Shown: piece after piece, positions 15,791 to 24,024 of the stretch
Layout: every line of letters starts with the position of its first letter
Numbering within the stretch: position 1 is the stretch's first letter
Assembly: GCF_007829815.1 (NCBI RefSeq)
Contig: NZ_VIWT01000001.1
Coordinates: 4,053,501-4,117,500 of the forward strand
Direction of reading: 5' to 3'
Source of the DNA: Kitasatospora viridis
GTDB taxonomy: Bacteria > Actinomycetota > Actinomycetes > Streptomycetales > Streptomycetaceae
Length of the DNA stretch: 64,000 bases
Translations under genes and position numbers: made by a program
The notes under the pieces: generated by a model
What the model was told of the DNA's origin: nothing
Database searches by the model: none
What the model saw: only the letters and a program-made list of their open reading frames with translations

Positions 15791-16234
15791 ACGGGCCCGT
15801 ACCGCACGCTCGGTACGGGCCCAGGTCGTCGCGTCCAACACGCCGACCCGGCGGCGGAAGTGCGCCAGCGGCACCTCGCGCAGTTCGTGCGTCTCCAGCC
15901 AGCTGGCCCGGCCCTGGCGGTCGCCCACCGCGCCCGGCGGCAGCGCCAGCACCCCCGGCAGCTCGGCGTGGTGCTTGCTGGTGATCTTGGCGACGGTGGC
16001 CGTCCGCCCGCGCACCGCCAGCACCAGGCAGGGCCGGTCCTTGCTCCCCGAGACCTCTTCGAACGGCACCTCGGCCCACCAGATCTCCCGCGGTGCGGGG
16101 GAGCCCGCCCGGGGCGCGCCGACCGGGGCGGGCCGCGGCCGTTCGGTGGTCCGGGAGCGGCAGCCGAGCAGCACCACCAGGGCGAGCAGCACCAGCACCG
16201 CGAGGCCGAGCAGCGGATAGGTCGCGTGATTCAT
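15788..16234 (-). CDS. Membrane-anchored PemK/MazF-like protein
   Basis: 148 aa. An N-terminal membrane helix (YPLLGLAVLVLLALVVLLG, about 6-24) with a Cys just after it is followed by a basic/Pro linker and a PemK/MazF-like domain: EIWWAEVPFEEVSGSKDRPCLVL, then VAKITSKHH and LETHELREVPLAHFRRRVG. MazF toxins are soluble mRNA interferases; the membrane anchor and lack of an adjacent antitoxin gene make a classical toxin role doubtful. It is convergent with cysM and its end contains the likely cysM terminator. Confidence 0.8.
   Translation of the reverse strand: MNHATYPLLGLAVLVLLALVVLLGCRSRTTERPRPAPVGAPRAGSPAPREIWWAEVPFEEVSGSKDRPCLVLAVRGRTATVAKITSKHHAELPGVLALPPGAVGDRQGRASWLETHELREVPLAHFRRRVGVLDATTWARTERAVRAR
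15793..15822. terminator. 12-bp hairpin inside the PemK-like gene's 3' end
   Basis: GGGCCCGTACCG and its complement flank the loop CACGCT. It lies 27 bases after the cysM stop and would end cysM transcription, but it is within the last codons of the convergent PemK-like gene. Confidence 0.65.
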
Positions 16235-16397
16235 GTGCTGACCGTACCGGTGTGACAGTTGAGCATTTATCCGTTCCCGGCTGCCGCTTCGTCACAGAAC
16301 CACCACTGCGCCCGCCGCGCCCCGGGAGTCGGCGCCCGCACCGATTGGCTGGTCGTGCACCACCCCTGATCGAGCCTCGCCGCCCCGGAGGTCCCCG

Positions 16398-16592
16398 ATG
16401 AGCCAGTCCAGCGCCGACGCGTGGTCCTACCCCGAGATCGCCCGCCACATCGGAGTGCAGCCCGACACCGTGCGCAGCTACCGGCGCCACGGGCTGCTGC
16501 CCGAACCCGACTTCGTGGACGCCGGCGGGCATCCGCGCTGGTACCCGGAGCGGATCCGGGAGTGGGCCAGGCGCCGCCCCGGGCACCGCTGA
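16398..16592 (+). CDS. Small MerR/AlpA-like helix-turn-helix protein
   Basis: 64 aa, GGAGG ribosome site. SYPEIARHIGVQPDTVRSYRRHGLLPEPD is a MerR-type helix-turn-helix, followed by a wing-like GGHPRWYPERIREWARRRPG. No effector domain is present, so it acts as an excisionase-like or minimal DNA-binding protein. No integrase is nearby. The 222 bases after it contain only imperfect CCGGAAACC repeats and the ribosome site of the next gene. Confidence 0.8.
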   Translation: MSQSSADAWSYPEIARHIGVQPDTVRSYRRHGLLPEPDFVDAGGHPRWYPERIREWARRRPGHR

Positions 16593-16814
16593 GCGCCGCC
16601 GGCCCCGGGCCGGAAACCGGCCGGAAACCAGCCGGAGCACGGGCGGTGGCCGCACGCCGCTCCGTTCTGGTGATTCCAGCCACAGCCCGGCACGGGGACG
16701 GGGGCAAAGTGCCGCCGCACCCTTACCCTCGACACACGACCGCTGCCACTACCCGCCGGTGCGACCCGGCGGTAACCGGCATGCGCGGGCCTGGATCCGG
16801 CGGAGGGGCACGGG

Positions 16815-17561
16815 ATGGAACTGACTGTGGTGGGCTGCTCCGGGAGCTTTCCGTCGCCGGAATCCGCCTGCTCCAGCTACCTGGTCGAGGCCGACGGCTT
16901 CCGGCTGGTCCTGGACCTGGGCAACGGCGCGCTCGGCGCGCTGCAGAACCACATCGGCCTCTACGACGTGGACGCCATCGCACTCAGCCACCTGCACGCC
17001 GACCACTGCATCGACCTGTGCGCCTACTGGGTCGCCCGCAACTACCGGCTGGAGGGCTGCCCCGAGCTGCTGCCGGTCTACGGCCCCGCCGACACGCCCG
17101 GCCGGCTGGCCCGCGCCTACGACATGCCCGAGGTCCCCGGGATGACCGAGGTCTTCGATTTCCGCACGCTGCCCGCCGGCCCGTTCGAGCTCGGCCCGCT
17201 GCGGGTCACCGCGGTCCGGGTCAACCACCCGGTGGAGGCCTACGCCTTCCGGATCGAGCACGGCGGCCGCTCGCTGGTCTACTCCGGCGACACCGGGGAG
17301 AGCCCCGAGCTGGTGGCCCTCGCGCGCGACTGCGACCTGCTGCTCTGCGAGGCCGCCTACACCGACGGCAAGGAGACCTACCGGGCCGTCCACCTGAACG
17401 GCCGGGAGGCCGGCGAGCACGCCGCGGCCGCCGGTGCCCGGCGCCTGGTGCTCACCCACATCCCCCCGTGGACCGATCCGCAGCGCAACCTGCACGACGC
17501 CCGGCTGGCCTTCCCGGGGCCGGTGGAGCTGGCCGAGGCCGGCGCGGTGTACCGGATCTGA
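16815..17561 (+). CDS. Metallo-beta-lactamase-fold hydrolase (RNase Z/PhnP-like)
   Basis: 248 aa, GGAGGGG ribosome site. The metal motif is LSHLHADHCID, with further ligands in NHP, YSGDTGESPEL and THIPP. The N-terminal VVGCSGSFPSPESACSSYLVE resembles tRNase Z or phosphodiesterase-type proteins of this fold. No RNase Z exosite arm is evident. The substrate is unknown; a cyclic phosphodiester or RNA is possible. It is convergent with nagE2 across a strong shared hairpin. Confidence 0.85.
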   Translation: MELTVVGCSGSFPSPESACSSYLVEADGFRLVLDLGNGALGALQNHIGLYDVDAIALSHLHADHCIDLCAYWVARNYRLEGCPELLPVYGPADTPGRLARAYDMPEVPGMTEVFDFRTLPAGPFELGPLRVTAVRVNHPVEAYAFRIEHGGRSLVYSGDTGESPELVALARDCDLLLCEAAYTDGKETYRAVHLNGREAGEHAAAAGARRLVLTHIPPWTDPQRNLHDARLAFPGPVELAEAGAVYRI

Positions 17562-17570
17562 GCGGCGCGA

Positions 17571-17617
17571 CACGGCGAAGGGCCCGTCCGAACCGATCGG
17601 ACGGGCCCTTCGCCGTG
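17571..17617. terminator. Bidirectional 20-bp hairpin terminator
   Basis: CACGGCGAAGGGCCCGTCCG (17571-17590) and its exact complement (17598-17617) flank AACCGAT. It lies between the convergent metallo-hydrolase gene and nagE2. Confidence 0.85.
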
Positions 17618-17630
17618 TGGTGCCGTGGGG

Positions 17631-18884
17631 TCAGGCCTTGGTGATGTCGTCGATCTCGTCCTCGGGCTCGCGGCCCGGGGTGGGGAGGTTGAACTTGGTG
17701 ATCGCGAAGCGGAAGACCACGTAGTAGACGACCGCGAAGCAGAGCCCGATCGGGATGATCAGCCAGGGCTTGGTGGCGAAGTGCCAGTTGAAGACGTAGT
17801 CGATCGCGCCGGCGGAGAAGGTGAAGCCGTCGTGCACGCCGAGCGCCCAGGTGATCATCATCGAGAGCGCCGTCAGCACCGCGTGCACCGCGTACAGCAG
17901 CGGGGCGATGAAGAGGAAGGAGAACTCGATCGGCTCGGTGATGCCGGTCATGAACGAGGTCAGGGCCAGCGACATCATCATGCCCATCACGGCCTTGCGG
18001 CGCTCCGGGCGGGCGCAGTGCGCGATCGCCAGGGCGGCGGCCGGCAGGCCGAACATCATCACCGGGAAGAAGCCGCCCATGAACTGGCCGGCCGTCGGGT
18101 CGCCGCCGAAGAAGCGGTTGAGGTCGCCGTGGAAGACGGTGCCCGAGTGGTCGGTGTAGGTGCCGGCCTGCTGCCAGAAGAAGGTGTTGGCGAACTGGTG
18201 CATGCCGACCGGCAGCAGGCCGCGGTTGATCAGGCCGAAGATGCCGGAGCCGACGGCGCCCAGGCCGATCGCCCAGTTGCTGAAGTGGTCCAGGGCGGAG
18301 CCGACCGGGCCCCAGGCCAGGCCGAACACGATGCCGGCGATGGTGCCGACGAAGGCCATGATCAGCGGCACCAGGCGGCGGCCGTTGAAGAAGCCCAGCC
18401 AGTCCGGGAGCTTGGTGCGGTAGTACCGCTGCCAGAGCACGGCGGCCAGCAGGCCGATCACCACACCGCCCAGCACGCCCGGGTCCTGCGGCTTGCCGGC
18501 CGGGGTGGCGGCGGTGACCGTGCCGGCCATCGGGAAGACGGTCAGCACCTTGCTGAAGACCAGGTAGCCGACCAGCGCGGCCAGCGCGGTGGAGCCGTCG
18601 GCCTTCTTCGCCAGGCCGATCGCGATGCCGACGCAGAACAGCAGCGGCATGTTGTCGAAGACGGCGTGGCCGGCGGCCGCGAAGGTGGCGACCAGCTTGG
18701 CCGGCAGGTGCAGCTTCTGCTGCACGTCGGTCTGCCCGAGGCGCAGCAGGATGCCGGCGGCCGGCAGCACGGCGATCGGGAGCTGGAGGCTGCGGCCGAT
18801 CTTCTGCAGGCTCTGCAGGGTGCTCTGGCCGACCTTCTTCAGCGGGGACGGCGAGGGCGCCGTTGCCTGCGCTGTCGTACTCAT
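17631..18884 (-). CDS. nagE2: PTS N-acetylglucosamine permease, EIIC component (NagE2-like)
   Basis: 417 aa with about ten membrane helices. It forms the membrane channel for GlcNAc uptake; the phosphate comes from a separate EIIB. Family features: QKIGRSLQLPIAVLPAAGILLRLGQ, AKKADGSTALAALVGYLVFSK, GMHQFANTFFW and TGITEPIEFSFLFIAPLLYAVHA (the sugar-binding ITEP motif). It ends in an acidic tail EDEIDDITKA. The arrangement nagE2, nagE1, nagF equals Streptomyces coelicolor SCO2907-2905. A double DasR box lies 61 bases upstream. Confidence 0.92.
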   Translation of the reverse strand: MSTTAQATAPSPSPLKKVGQSTLQSLQKIGRSLQLPIAVLPAAGILLRLGQTDVQQKLHLPAKLVATFAAAGHAVFDNMPLLFCVGIAIGLAKKADGSTALAALVGYLVFSKVLTVFPMAGTVTAATPAGKPQDPGVLGGVVIGLLAAVLWQRYYRTKLPDWLGFFNGRRLVPLIMAFVGTIAGIVFGLAWGPVGSALDHFSNWAIGLGAVGSGIFGLINRGLLPVGMHQFANTFFWQQAGTYTDHSGTVFHGDLNRFFGGDPTAGQFMGGFFPVMMFGLPAAALAIAHCARPERRKAVMGMMMSLALTSFMTGITEPIEFSFLFIAPLLYAVHAVLTALSMMITWALGVHDGFTFSAGAIDYVFNWHFATKPWLIIPIGLCFAVVYYVVFRFAITKFNLPTPGREPEDEIDDITKA

Positions 18885-18944
18885 GGGGGTGGTTCCTCAC
18901 GCCATGGCGTACCGGGCGGGGTGCGGGCCGGGGGCCGGTACGCG

Positions 18945-18978
18945 AACTGGTCTACACCACTAGTGGTGTAGACCAGTT
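18945..18978. promoter_or_regulatory. Double DasR-responsive element (dre) of nagE2, 34-bp perfect palindrome
   Basis: AACTGGTCTACACCACT (18945-18961) is followed at once by its exact complement. Each half contains one 16-bp site close to the dre consensus ACTGGTCTAGACCACT. DasR represses GlcNAc uptake and chitinase genes and is released by GlcN-6-phosphate. The distance to the nagE2 start is 61-94 bases. Confidence 0.92.
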
Positions 18979-19141
18979 TTGTAGCACGCTGCGAGAGGGG
19001 CTGGAAGGGCCGATAGCCCCGCAGGTCGGAAGCGCTATGAAATCGAAACCTTGTTGAGGATTGACGATCATCGTTACCCGCGGTGACCGCGCTCCGCAGT
19101 CATCCGTGTCGGATCGGGCAACCGATCCGGCGGGATCCGGG

Positions 19142-20386
19142 TCAGGCCTTGGTCAGGTCCTCCACGTCCTCCTCCGGCTCACGACCGGGAGTGAGCAGGT
19201 TGAACTTCGTGATCATGAACCGGAAGAGCGCGTAGTACACCACCGCGAAGCAGAGCCCGATCGGGATGATCAACCAGGGTTTGGTGGCCAGGGTCCAGTT
19301 GATCAGATAGTCGATCAGGCCCGCCGAGAAACTGAAGCCGTCGTGCACTCCCAGCCCCCAGGTGATGCCCATTGAGGCACCGGTCAGCAGCGCGTGCGCC
19401 ACGTAGAGCAGCGGCGCGACGTAGAGGAACGAGTACTCGATCGGCTCGGTGACCCCGGTCACGAAACTGGTCAGCGCGACCGAGGTCATCAGGCCGTAGA
19501 TCTCCTTGCGCCGGTGCGGCTTGGCGCAGTGCGCGATCGCCAGCGCGGCCGCCGGCAGCGCGAACATCATGATCGGGAAGAAGCCCGAGGTGAACTGGCC
19601 CGCCGTCGGGTCGCCGTGCAGGAAGCGCGGGATGTCGCCGGTCCAGGTGTTGCCCTCCGGATCCTTGTACGTGCCGTACTGGAACCAGACGAAGGTGTTC
19701 AGGAACTGGTGCATGCCGATCACCAGCAGCGCGCGGTTCGCCACACCGAAGATCGCCGAGCCGAGCGAGCCCAGCCCCGACAGCCAGTCGCTGAAGTGCA
19801 CCAGCCCGCGCCCGATCGGCGGCCAGATCCACAGGCCCAGCACCGCGAAGATGATCCCCACCAGTGCCATGATCATCGGCACCAGCCGGCGCCCGTTGAA
19901 GAAGCCCAGCCAGTCCGGCAGTTTGGTGCGATGGAACCTGACCCAGAGCCAGGCCGTGCTCAGGCCCAGCAGGATCCCACCGAACACCCCCGGGTTCTGG
20001 TACGAGGGCGGATCGGTCGGCGGCTTCACCGGGAACTGCTTGAGGATGTTGTAGTAGACCAGGAAGCCCGCCACCGCGGCCAGCGCGGTCGAACCGTCCG
20101 CCTTCTTGGCCATCCCGATCGCCACCCCGATGCAGAACAGCAGCGGCAGGCCGAGCATCGGGTCCAGCAGCGCCCCGCCCGCACCCGCCAGCACCTTGGC
20201 CACGTCCGGCCAGTCGGCGATCTTCCCCTTCGGCCCGAAGATGTCCGGCTGGCCGAGCCGGTTCAGGATGCCGGCCGCCGGCAGCACCGCCACCGGGAGC
20301 TGGAGCGAGCGACCCATCTTCTGCAGGCCGCCGTAGAACGTGTGCCACCACTGCTTCTCGGGGAGTGCGGCGCTCGCTGAACTCAT
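19142..20386 (-). CDS. nagE1: PTS N-acetylglucosamine permease, EIIC component (NagE1-like)
   Basis: 414 aa from an ATG behind GGAAGGACGAGG. It is a clear paralogue of nagE2: GRSLQLPVAVLPAAGILNRLGQ, AKKADGSTALAAVAGFLVYYN, GMHQFLNTFVWFQYG and TGVTEPIEYSFLYVAPLLYVAHA. Differences cluster in loops (for example an inserted DIFGPKGKIADWPD after the first helix). In Streptomyces the paired permease is less important than NagE2. One DasR box lies 81 bases upstream. Confidence 0.9.
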   Translation of the reverse strand: MSSASAALPEKQWWHTFYGGLQKMGRSLQLPVAVLPAAGILNRLGQPDIFGPKGKIADWPDVAKVLAGAGGALLDPMLGLPLLFCIGVAIGMAKKADGSTALAAVAGFLVYYNILKQFPVKPPTDPPSYQNPGVFGGILLGLSTAWLWVRFHRTKLPDWLGFFNGRRLVPMIMALVGIIFAVLGLWIWPPIGRGLVHFSDWLSGLGSLGSAIFGVANRALLVIGMHQFLNTFVWFQYGTYKDPEGNTWTGDIPRFLHGDPTAGQFTSGFFPIMMFALPAAALAIAHCAKPHRRKEIYGLMTSVALTSFVTGVTEPIEYSFLYVAPLLYVAHALLTGASMGITWGLGVHDGFSFSAGLIDYLINWTLATKPWLIIPIGLCFAVVYYALFRFMITKFNLLTPGREPEEDVEDLTKA

Positions 20387-20466
20387 CCTCGTCCTTCCGC
20401 GGCAGGCCGTCCGGGCGCGAGCGGGAACGTCAGGGCCGGTCGGCGCGTTTTTGGAAGTGCCGCCAC

Positions 20467-20482
20467 ATTGGTGTAGACCAGT
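20467..20482. promoter_or_regulatory. DasR-responsive element between nagE1 and nagF
   Basis: ATTGGTGTAGACCAGT matches each half-palindrome at nagE2 except for one base. It lies in the 341-base region between divergent nagE1 and nagF, which otherwise holds no gene, only promoters and the AGAGGGAG ribosome site of nagF. Confidence 0.88.
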
Positions 20483-20727
20483 TGTGGTACAGCCGACGCG
20501 CCGCGGATCGGAACCCCACTCACCGTCATCCTGGGAGGAAGATCCACACGGCGCTCGCGGTGCTGAGCCGAAAGAGGACCGACGTGGCGGAACACCCGGA
20601 ACCGGGCGATCCTGGTCGCGCCGGAGCAGGGCGAACTGAGCCCGCGTCACCCACCGGCTCCGCACGGCACACCGCAGGACGGCCCCCGGCAAGGCAGCCG
20701 GAGAGCCGAGACAGAGGGAGAAAGACC

Positions 20728-20961
20728 ATGGCCAGCAAGGCTGAGAAGATCGTCGCCGGTCTCGGCGGAATCGACAACATCGAAGAGGTCGAGGGCTGCA
20801 TCACCCGCCTGCGGACCGAGGTCAAGGACCCCTCCCTCATCGACGAGGCCGCCCTCAAGGCCGCCGGCGCCCACGGCGTGGTCAAGATGGGCACCGCGAT
20901 CCAGGTCGTCATCGGCACCGACGCCGACCCGATCGCCGCCGAGATCGAAGACATGATGTAG
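20728..20961 (+). CDS. nagF: PTS EIIB component for N-acetylglucosamine (NagF-like)
   Basis: 77 aa. It passes phosphate from EIIA to the incoming sugar. The phosphorylated cysteine is Cys24 in EVEGCITRLRTEVKD, and the fold signature continues with HGVVKMGTAIQVVIGTDADPIAAEIE. The start ATG has AGAGGGAG 7 bases upstream. It is transcribed away from nagE1 across the shared dre region. EIIA (Crr) is not in the window. Confidence 0.92.
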   Translation: MASKAEKIVAGLGGIDNIEEVEGCITRLRTEVKDPSLIDEAALKAAGAHGVVKMGTAIQVVIGTDADPIAAEIEDMM

Positions 20962-20977
20962 CACCGCCCAGCCTCCC

Positions 20978-21011
20978 GAGGGCCCGCACCGGTCGCCGGT
21001 GACGGGCCCTC
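20978..21011 (+). terminator. Hairpin terminator of nagF
   Basis: GAGGGCCCG...CGGGCCCTC with an inner CACCGG/CCGGTG arm, 16 bases after the nagF stop. No T-tract follows, as is usual in this genus. Confidence 0.8.
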
Positions 21012-21055
21012 AGGATGTCCGCCCGGGCCCGCCGGAACGACTACGCTCAGGCGCT

Positions 21056-21781
<726 letters not shown>

Positions 21782-21851
21782 GCCGGCAGTGACCAGGGGC
21801 TGACCAGGGGATTTTCGTCCGATGGGCTGTACAGCGCGGGGCACCGGACCG

Positions 21852-21857
21852 TAGCGT
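21852..21857 (+). promoter_or_regulatory. Putative -10 (TAGCGT) of the small exported protein gene
   Basis: The same hexamer is found before nfi, the ABC-2 operon and ung. It is 40 bases upstream of the ATG. Confidence 0.45.
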
Positions 21858-21896
21858 TCCGCCAACAGCCCACCGGACCCCCGAGGAGCGTCCGCG

Positions 21897-22283
21897 ATGA
21901 ACGCCGGCATCAACCGCCCCACCGCACTCGCCGTGGCCGCCCTGTTCGTCGTCCTCCCGCTCAGCACCATCAGCTGCGCCAACGTCAAACAGGCCGCAGG
22001 CTGCGGCAGCAACGCCGCCACCGTCGGCTCCGACCTCAACCAGCTCAACGACGCCGGCCAGGACCCCGCCGCCGCCGGCCGCGCCCTGGCCAAGCTCAAG
22101 GGCGACCTCGACCGGATCGGCGGCGGCACCGGCGGCACCAACGGCGCCGACACCCGAAAGGCCGTCAGCGACCTGCGCGCCCAGGCCGACCGGGCCCAGC
22201 AGTCCGTCAACGCGGGCAAGGTGCCCGACCTCAGCCCGCTCGGCGACGCGGCCGTCACCCTCACCAAGGCCTGCGCGAGCTGA
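21897..22283 (+). CDS. Small exported protein of unknown function
   Basis: 128 aa, GAGGAGCG ribosome site. An N-terminal signal segment (LAVAALFVVLPLSTISC) ends at a Cys in a poor lipobox, so it may be a lipoprotein or simply secreted. The mature part is a soluble helical protein (SDLNQLNDAGQDPAAAGRAL, SDLRAQADRAQQSVNAGK) with two further Cys (CG and C-terminal CAS) that could pair. It lies between rph and rdgB in the same direction. I do not recognise a family. Confidence 0.75.
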   Translation: MNAGINRPTALAVAALFVVLPLSTISCANVKQAAGCGSNAATVGSDLNQLNDAGQDPAAAGRALAKLKGDLDRIGGGTGGTNGADTRKAVSDLRAQADRAQQSVNAGKVPDLSPLGDAAVTLTKACAS

Positions 22284-22315
22284 CCGCACCCCGGGGTCGG
22301 CGATACTGGGGAGCC

Positions 22316-22927
22316 ATGAGCACCCCCCGACGCCTGATCCTCGCCACCCGCAACCAGCACAAGGTCGCCGAACTGCACGCCATCCTCGGCGACGCCGGCC
22401 TGGACGTCGAACTGGTCGGCGCCGACGCCTACCCCGAGATCCCCGACGTCCCCGAGACCGGCGTCACCTTCGCCGAGAACGCGCTGCTCAAGGCGCACGC
22501 CCTGGCCCGCGCCACCGGCCTGCCCGCCATCGCCGACGACTCCGGCCTGTGCGTGGACGTGCTCGGCGGCGCGCCCGGCATCTTCTCCGCCCGCTGGTCC
22601 GGCAAGCACGGCGACGACCTGGCCAACCTCGACCTGCTGCTCGCCCAGCTCCGCGACATCGCCCCCGAGCACCGCGCCGCCCACTTCGCCTGCGCCGCCG
22701 CCCTCGCCCTCCCCGACGGCACCGAGCGCGTCACCGAGGGCCGCCTGCTCGGCACCCTGCGCACCGCCCCCGCCGGCACCAACGGCTTCGGCTACGACCC
22801 GATCCTGGAACCCCTGGGCGAGACCCGCACCTGCGCCGAACTGACGGCCGAGGAGAAGAACGCGATCAGCCACCGCGGCAAGGCCTTCCGGGCACTGGCA
22901 CCGGTGGTGCGGGAGCTGTTGGGCTGA
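22316..22927 (+). CDS. rdgB: XTP/dITP diphosphatase
   Basis: 203 aa. It hydrolyses dITP, XTP and ITP to monophosphates, keeping deaminated purines out of DNA, a role that complements the endonuclease V encoded in this window. Motifs: LATRNQHKVAELHAIL, ENALLKAHALARATGLPAIADDSGLCVDVLGGAPGIFSARW and GTNGFGYDPIL. Length is normal. A 16-bp hairpin follows the stop. Confidence 0.95.
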   Translation: MSTPRRLILATRNQHKVAELHAILGDAGLDVELVGADAYPEIPDVPETGVTFAENALLKAHALARATGLPAIADDSGLCVDVLGGAPGIFSARWSGKHGDDLANLDLLLAQLRDIAPEHRAAHFACAAALALPDGTERVTEGRLLGTLRTAPAGTNGFGYDPILEPLGETRTCAELTAEEKNAISHRGKAFRALAPVVRELLG

Positions 22928-22933
22928 GGATGC

Positions 22934-22968
22934 TTCGAAGGCCGGGCCCTCCGGGCCCGGCCTTCGAA
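22934..22968 (+). terminator. 16-bp hairpin terminator of rdgB
   Basis: TTCGAAGGCCGGGCCC and its complement with loop TCC, 7 bases after the rdgB stop. It may also serve the convergent tRNA transcript. Confidence 0.85.
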
Positions 22969-22981
22969 TCTCAGGTAATTC

Positions 22982-23067
22982 TGGTGCGGCCTGAGGGATT
23001 CGAACCCTCACGGGGTTTCCCCCACTGGGATCTAAACCCAGCGCGGCTGCCGTTACGCCAAGGCCGC
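22982..23067 (-). tRNA. tRNA-Leu (anticodon TAG)
   Basis: 86 bases with encoded CCA. The acceptor stem GCGGCCT/AGGCCGC, anticodon stem CTGGG/CCCAG with loop TTTAGAT (anticodon TAG, reading CTA), a long class II variable arm (GGGG/CCCC) and the T arm GAGGG-TTCGAAT-CCCTC all pair. The CTA codon is rare in such high-GC genomes. Confidence 0.95.
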
Positions 23068-23080
23068 CCCTGTCGAGCCA

Positions 23081-23749
23081 TCATGCTACTTGCCGCGTCC
23101 CGGTGCGTGCATCCACCTTCTTGGGCCGGCAGTAGGTCGGGGTGATGGCATGACAGTTCGGGCAGAGCAGGCGGAGGTTCGCCGGCCGGTTGTCGGACCA
23201 GTCGCCGTTGATGTGGTCGACCTCCAGGGTGAGCGGACGGCCCTGCCACTCGGCACCGGTGCCGCAGTCGCCGCACCGCTCGGGGCGGCCCAGTTCGGCC
23301 AGCGCCTGGCGGATCCGGGACCCGGGCAGGCGCTTGGCGTCGCGCGGGCGCTGGACCAGGACTTCATCAGGGCGCAATCGGGTCGGGAGCTGCTTGCCCT
23401 TGCTGTGTGCCTGGCCGGTGAAGTGCGAGGTGTCGATGCCGAAGTGCTTGATCCGGCGTCCGATGTGGGCCTGGGTGCCGCCGGCCTGACGCAGCCGCAG
23501 GTAGCGGACGACGCCGGCCACGCTGGTGCACTCCGCCACGGCGGCGGCCAGCAGCTCGCGGGTGTAGATGCTGCCCGTGGGCGTGAAGTGGCCGGTGTCG
23601 ATGCCGAGTGCGGTGAGCCGTCCGCGCAGGTACTTGCGGCGGTCGTGGTTCGGTTCCCGGCCGAGCAGGGCGAGCATCTCGTCGAGCGAGGTGGCGCGTT
23701 GGGCCATCTGCGTCAAAAGCTCCGGTGTGTACCGCGTGGGCTTGGACAT
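23081..23749 (-). CDS. HNH endonuclease with zinc site
   Basis: 222 aa, start chosen by AAGGAGGG upstream (an in-frame ATG 24 bases further up lacks it). The N-terminal two-thirds contain repeated IDTGHFTPTG / IDTSHFTGQ segments, common in actinobacterial HNH proteins. The nuclease part has CGDCG, LEVDHINGDWSDNRPANLRLLCPNCH, with the HNH residues and two CxxC zinc ligands. It begins 14 bases after the tRNA-Leu. No terminase or other phage gene is near; it may be a free-standing homing-like or defence nuclease. Confidence 0.88.
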   Translation of the reverse strand: MSKPTRYTPELLTQMAQRATSLDEMLALLGREPNHDRRKYLRGRLTALGIDTGHFTPTGSIYTRELLAAAVAECTSVAGVVRYLRLRQAGGTQAHIGRRIKHFGIDTSHFTGQAHSKGKQLPTRLRPDEVLVQRPRDAKRLPGSRIRQALAELGRPERCGDCGTGAEWQGRPLTLEVDHINGDWSDNRPANLRLLCPNCHAITPTYCRPKKVDARTGTRQVA

Positions 23750-23856
23750 GGTTTCCCTCCTTGCGGTGGGCAACGAGCCAAGGGTTGGTCAAGTAACGGG
23801 TCATCAGTAAACAAGATGAACGGGTGATGAGAATCACGGGTCTCATCTCCGGCGCA

Positions 23857-23911
23857 TTGACAACTGGTTGGTACAGACCTATTGACCCTTGTGGTCCAGA
23901 CCACATAAGTT
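23857..23911 (+). promoter_or_regulatory. Chitinase promoter region with paired DasR-like repeats
   Basis: TGGTACAGACCT (23869-23880) and TGGTCCAGACCA (23892-23903) recur with 23-base spacing, matching the direct repeats of Streptomyces chitinase promoters that overlap dre sites. The second is embedded in TGTGGTC-CA-GACCACA. A TTGACA box (23857) and a TTGACC/TAAGTT pair with 18-base spacing (23882/23906) frame them, so bound repressor would cover the promoter. Confidence 0.8.
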
Positions 23912-24024
23912 CGGCGCCGATCCGTCCGAGAGCGTTCGCCGCCGGGGCGGGTCGTCCTTCTTCCCCCCAGCGTCGGCGCGTGCCCCACACGTGCGCCGGC
24001 GGGCACTCTCTGCTGGAGGACCGA

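Noticed and set aside
22982..23749. tRNA-Leu plus HNH nuclease as the edge of an integrated element
   Set aside because: No integrase, excisionase pair or repeated tRNA 3' end is seen nearby, and the flanking genes are ordinary chromosomal genes.
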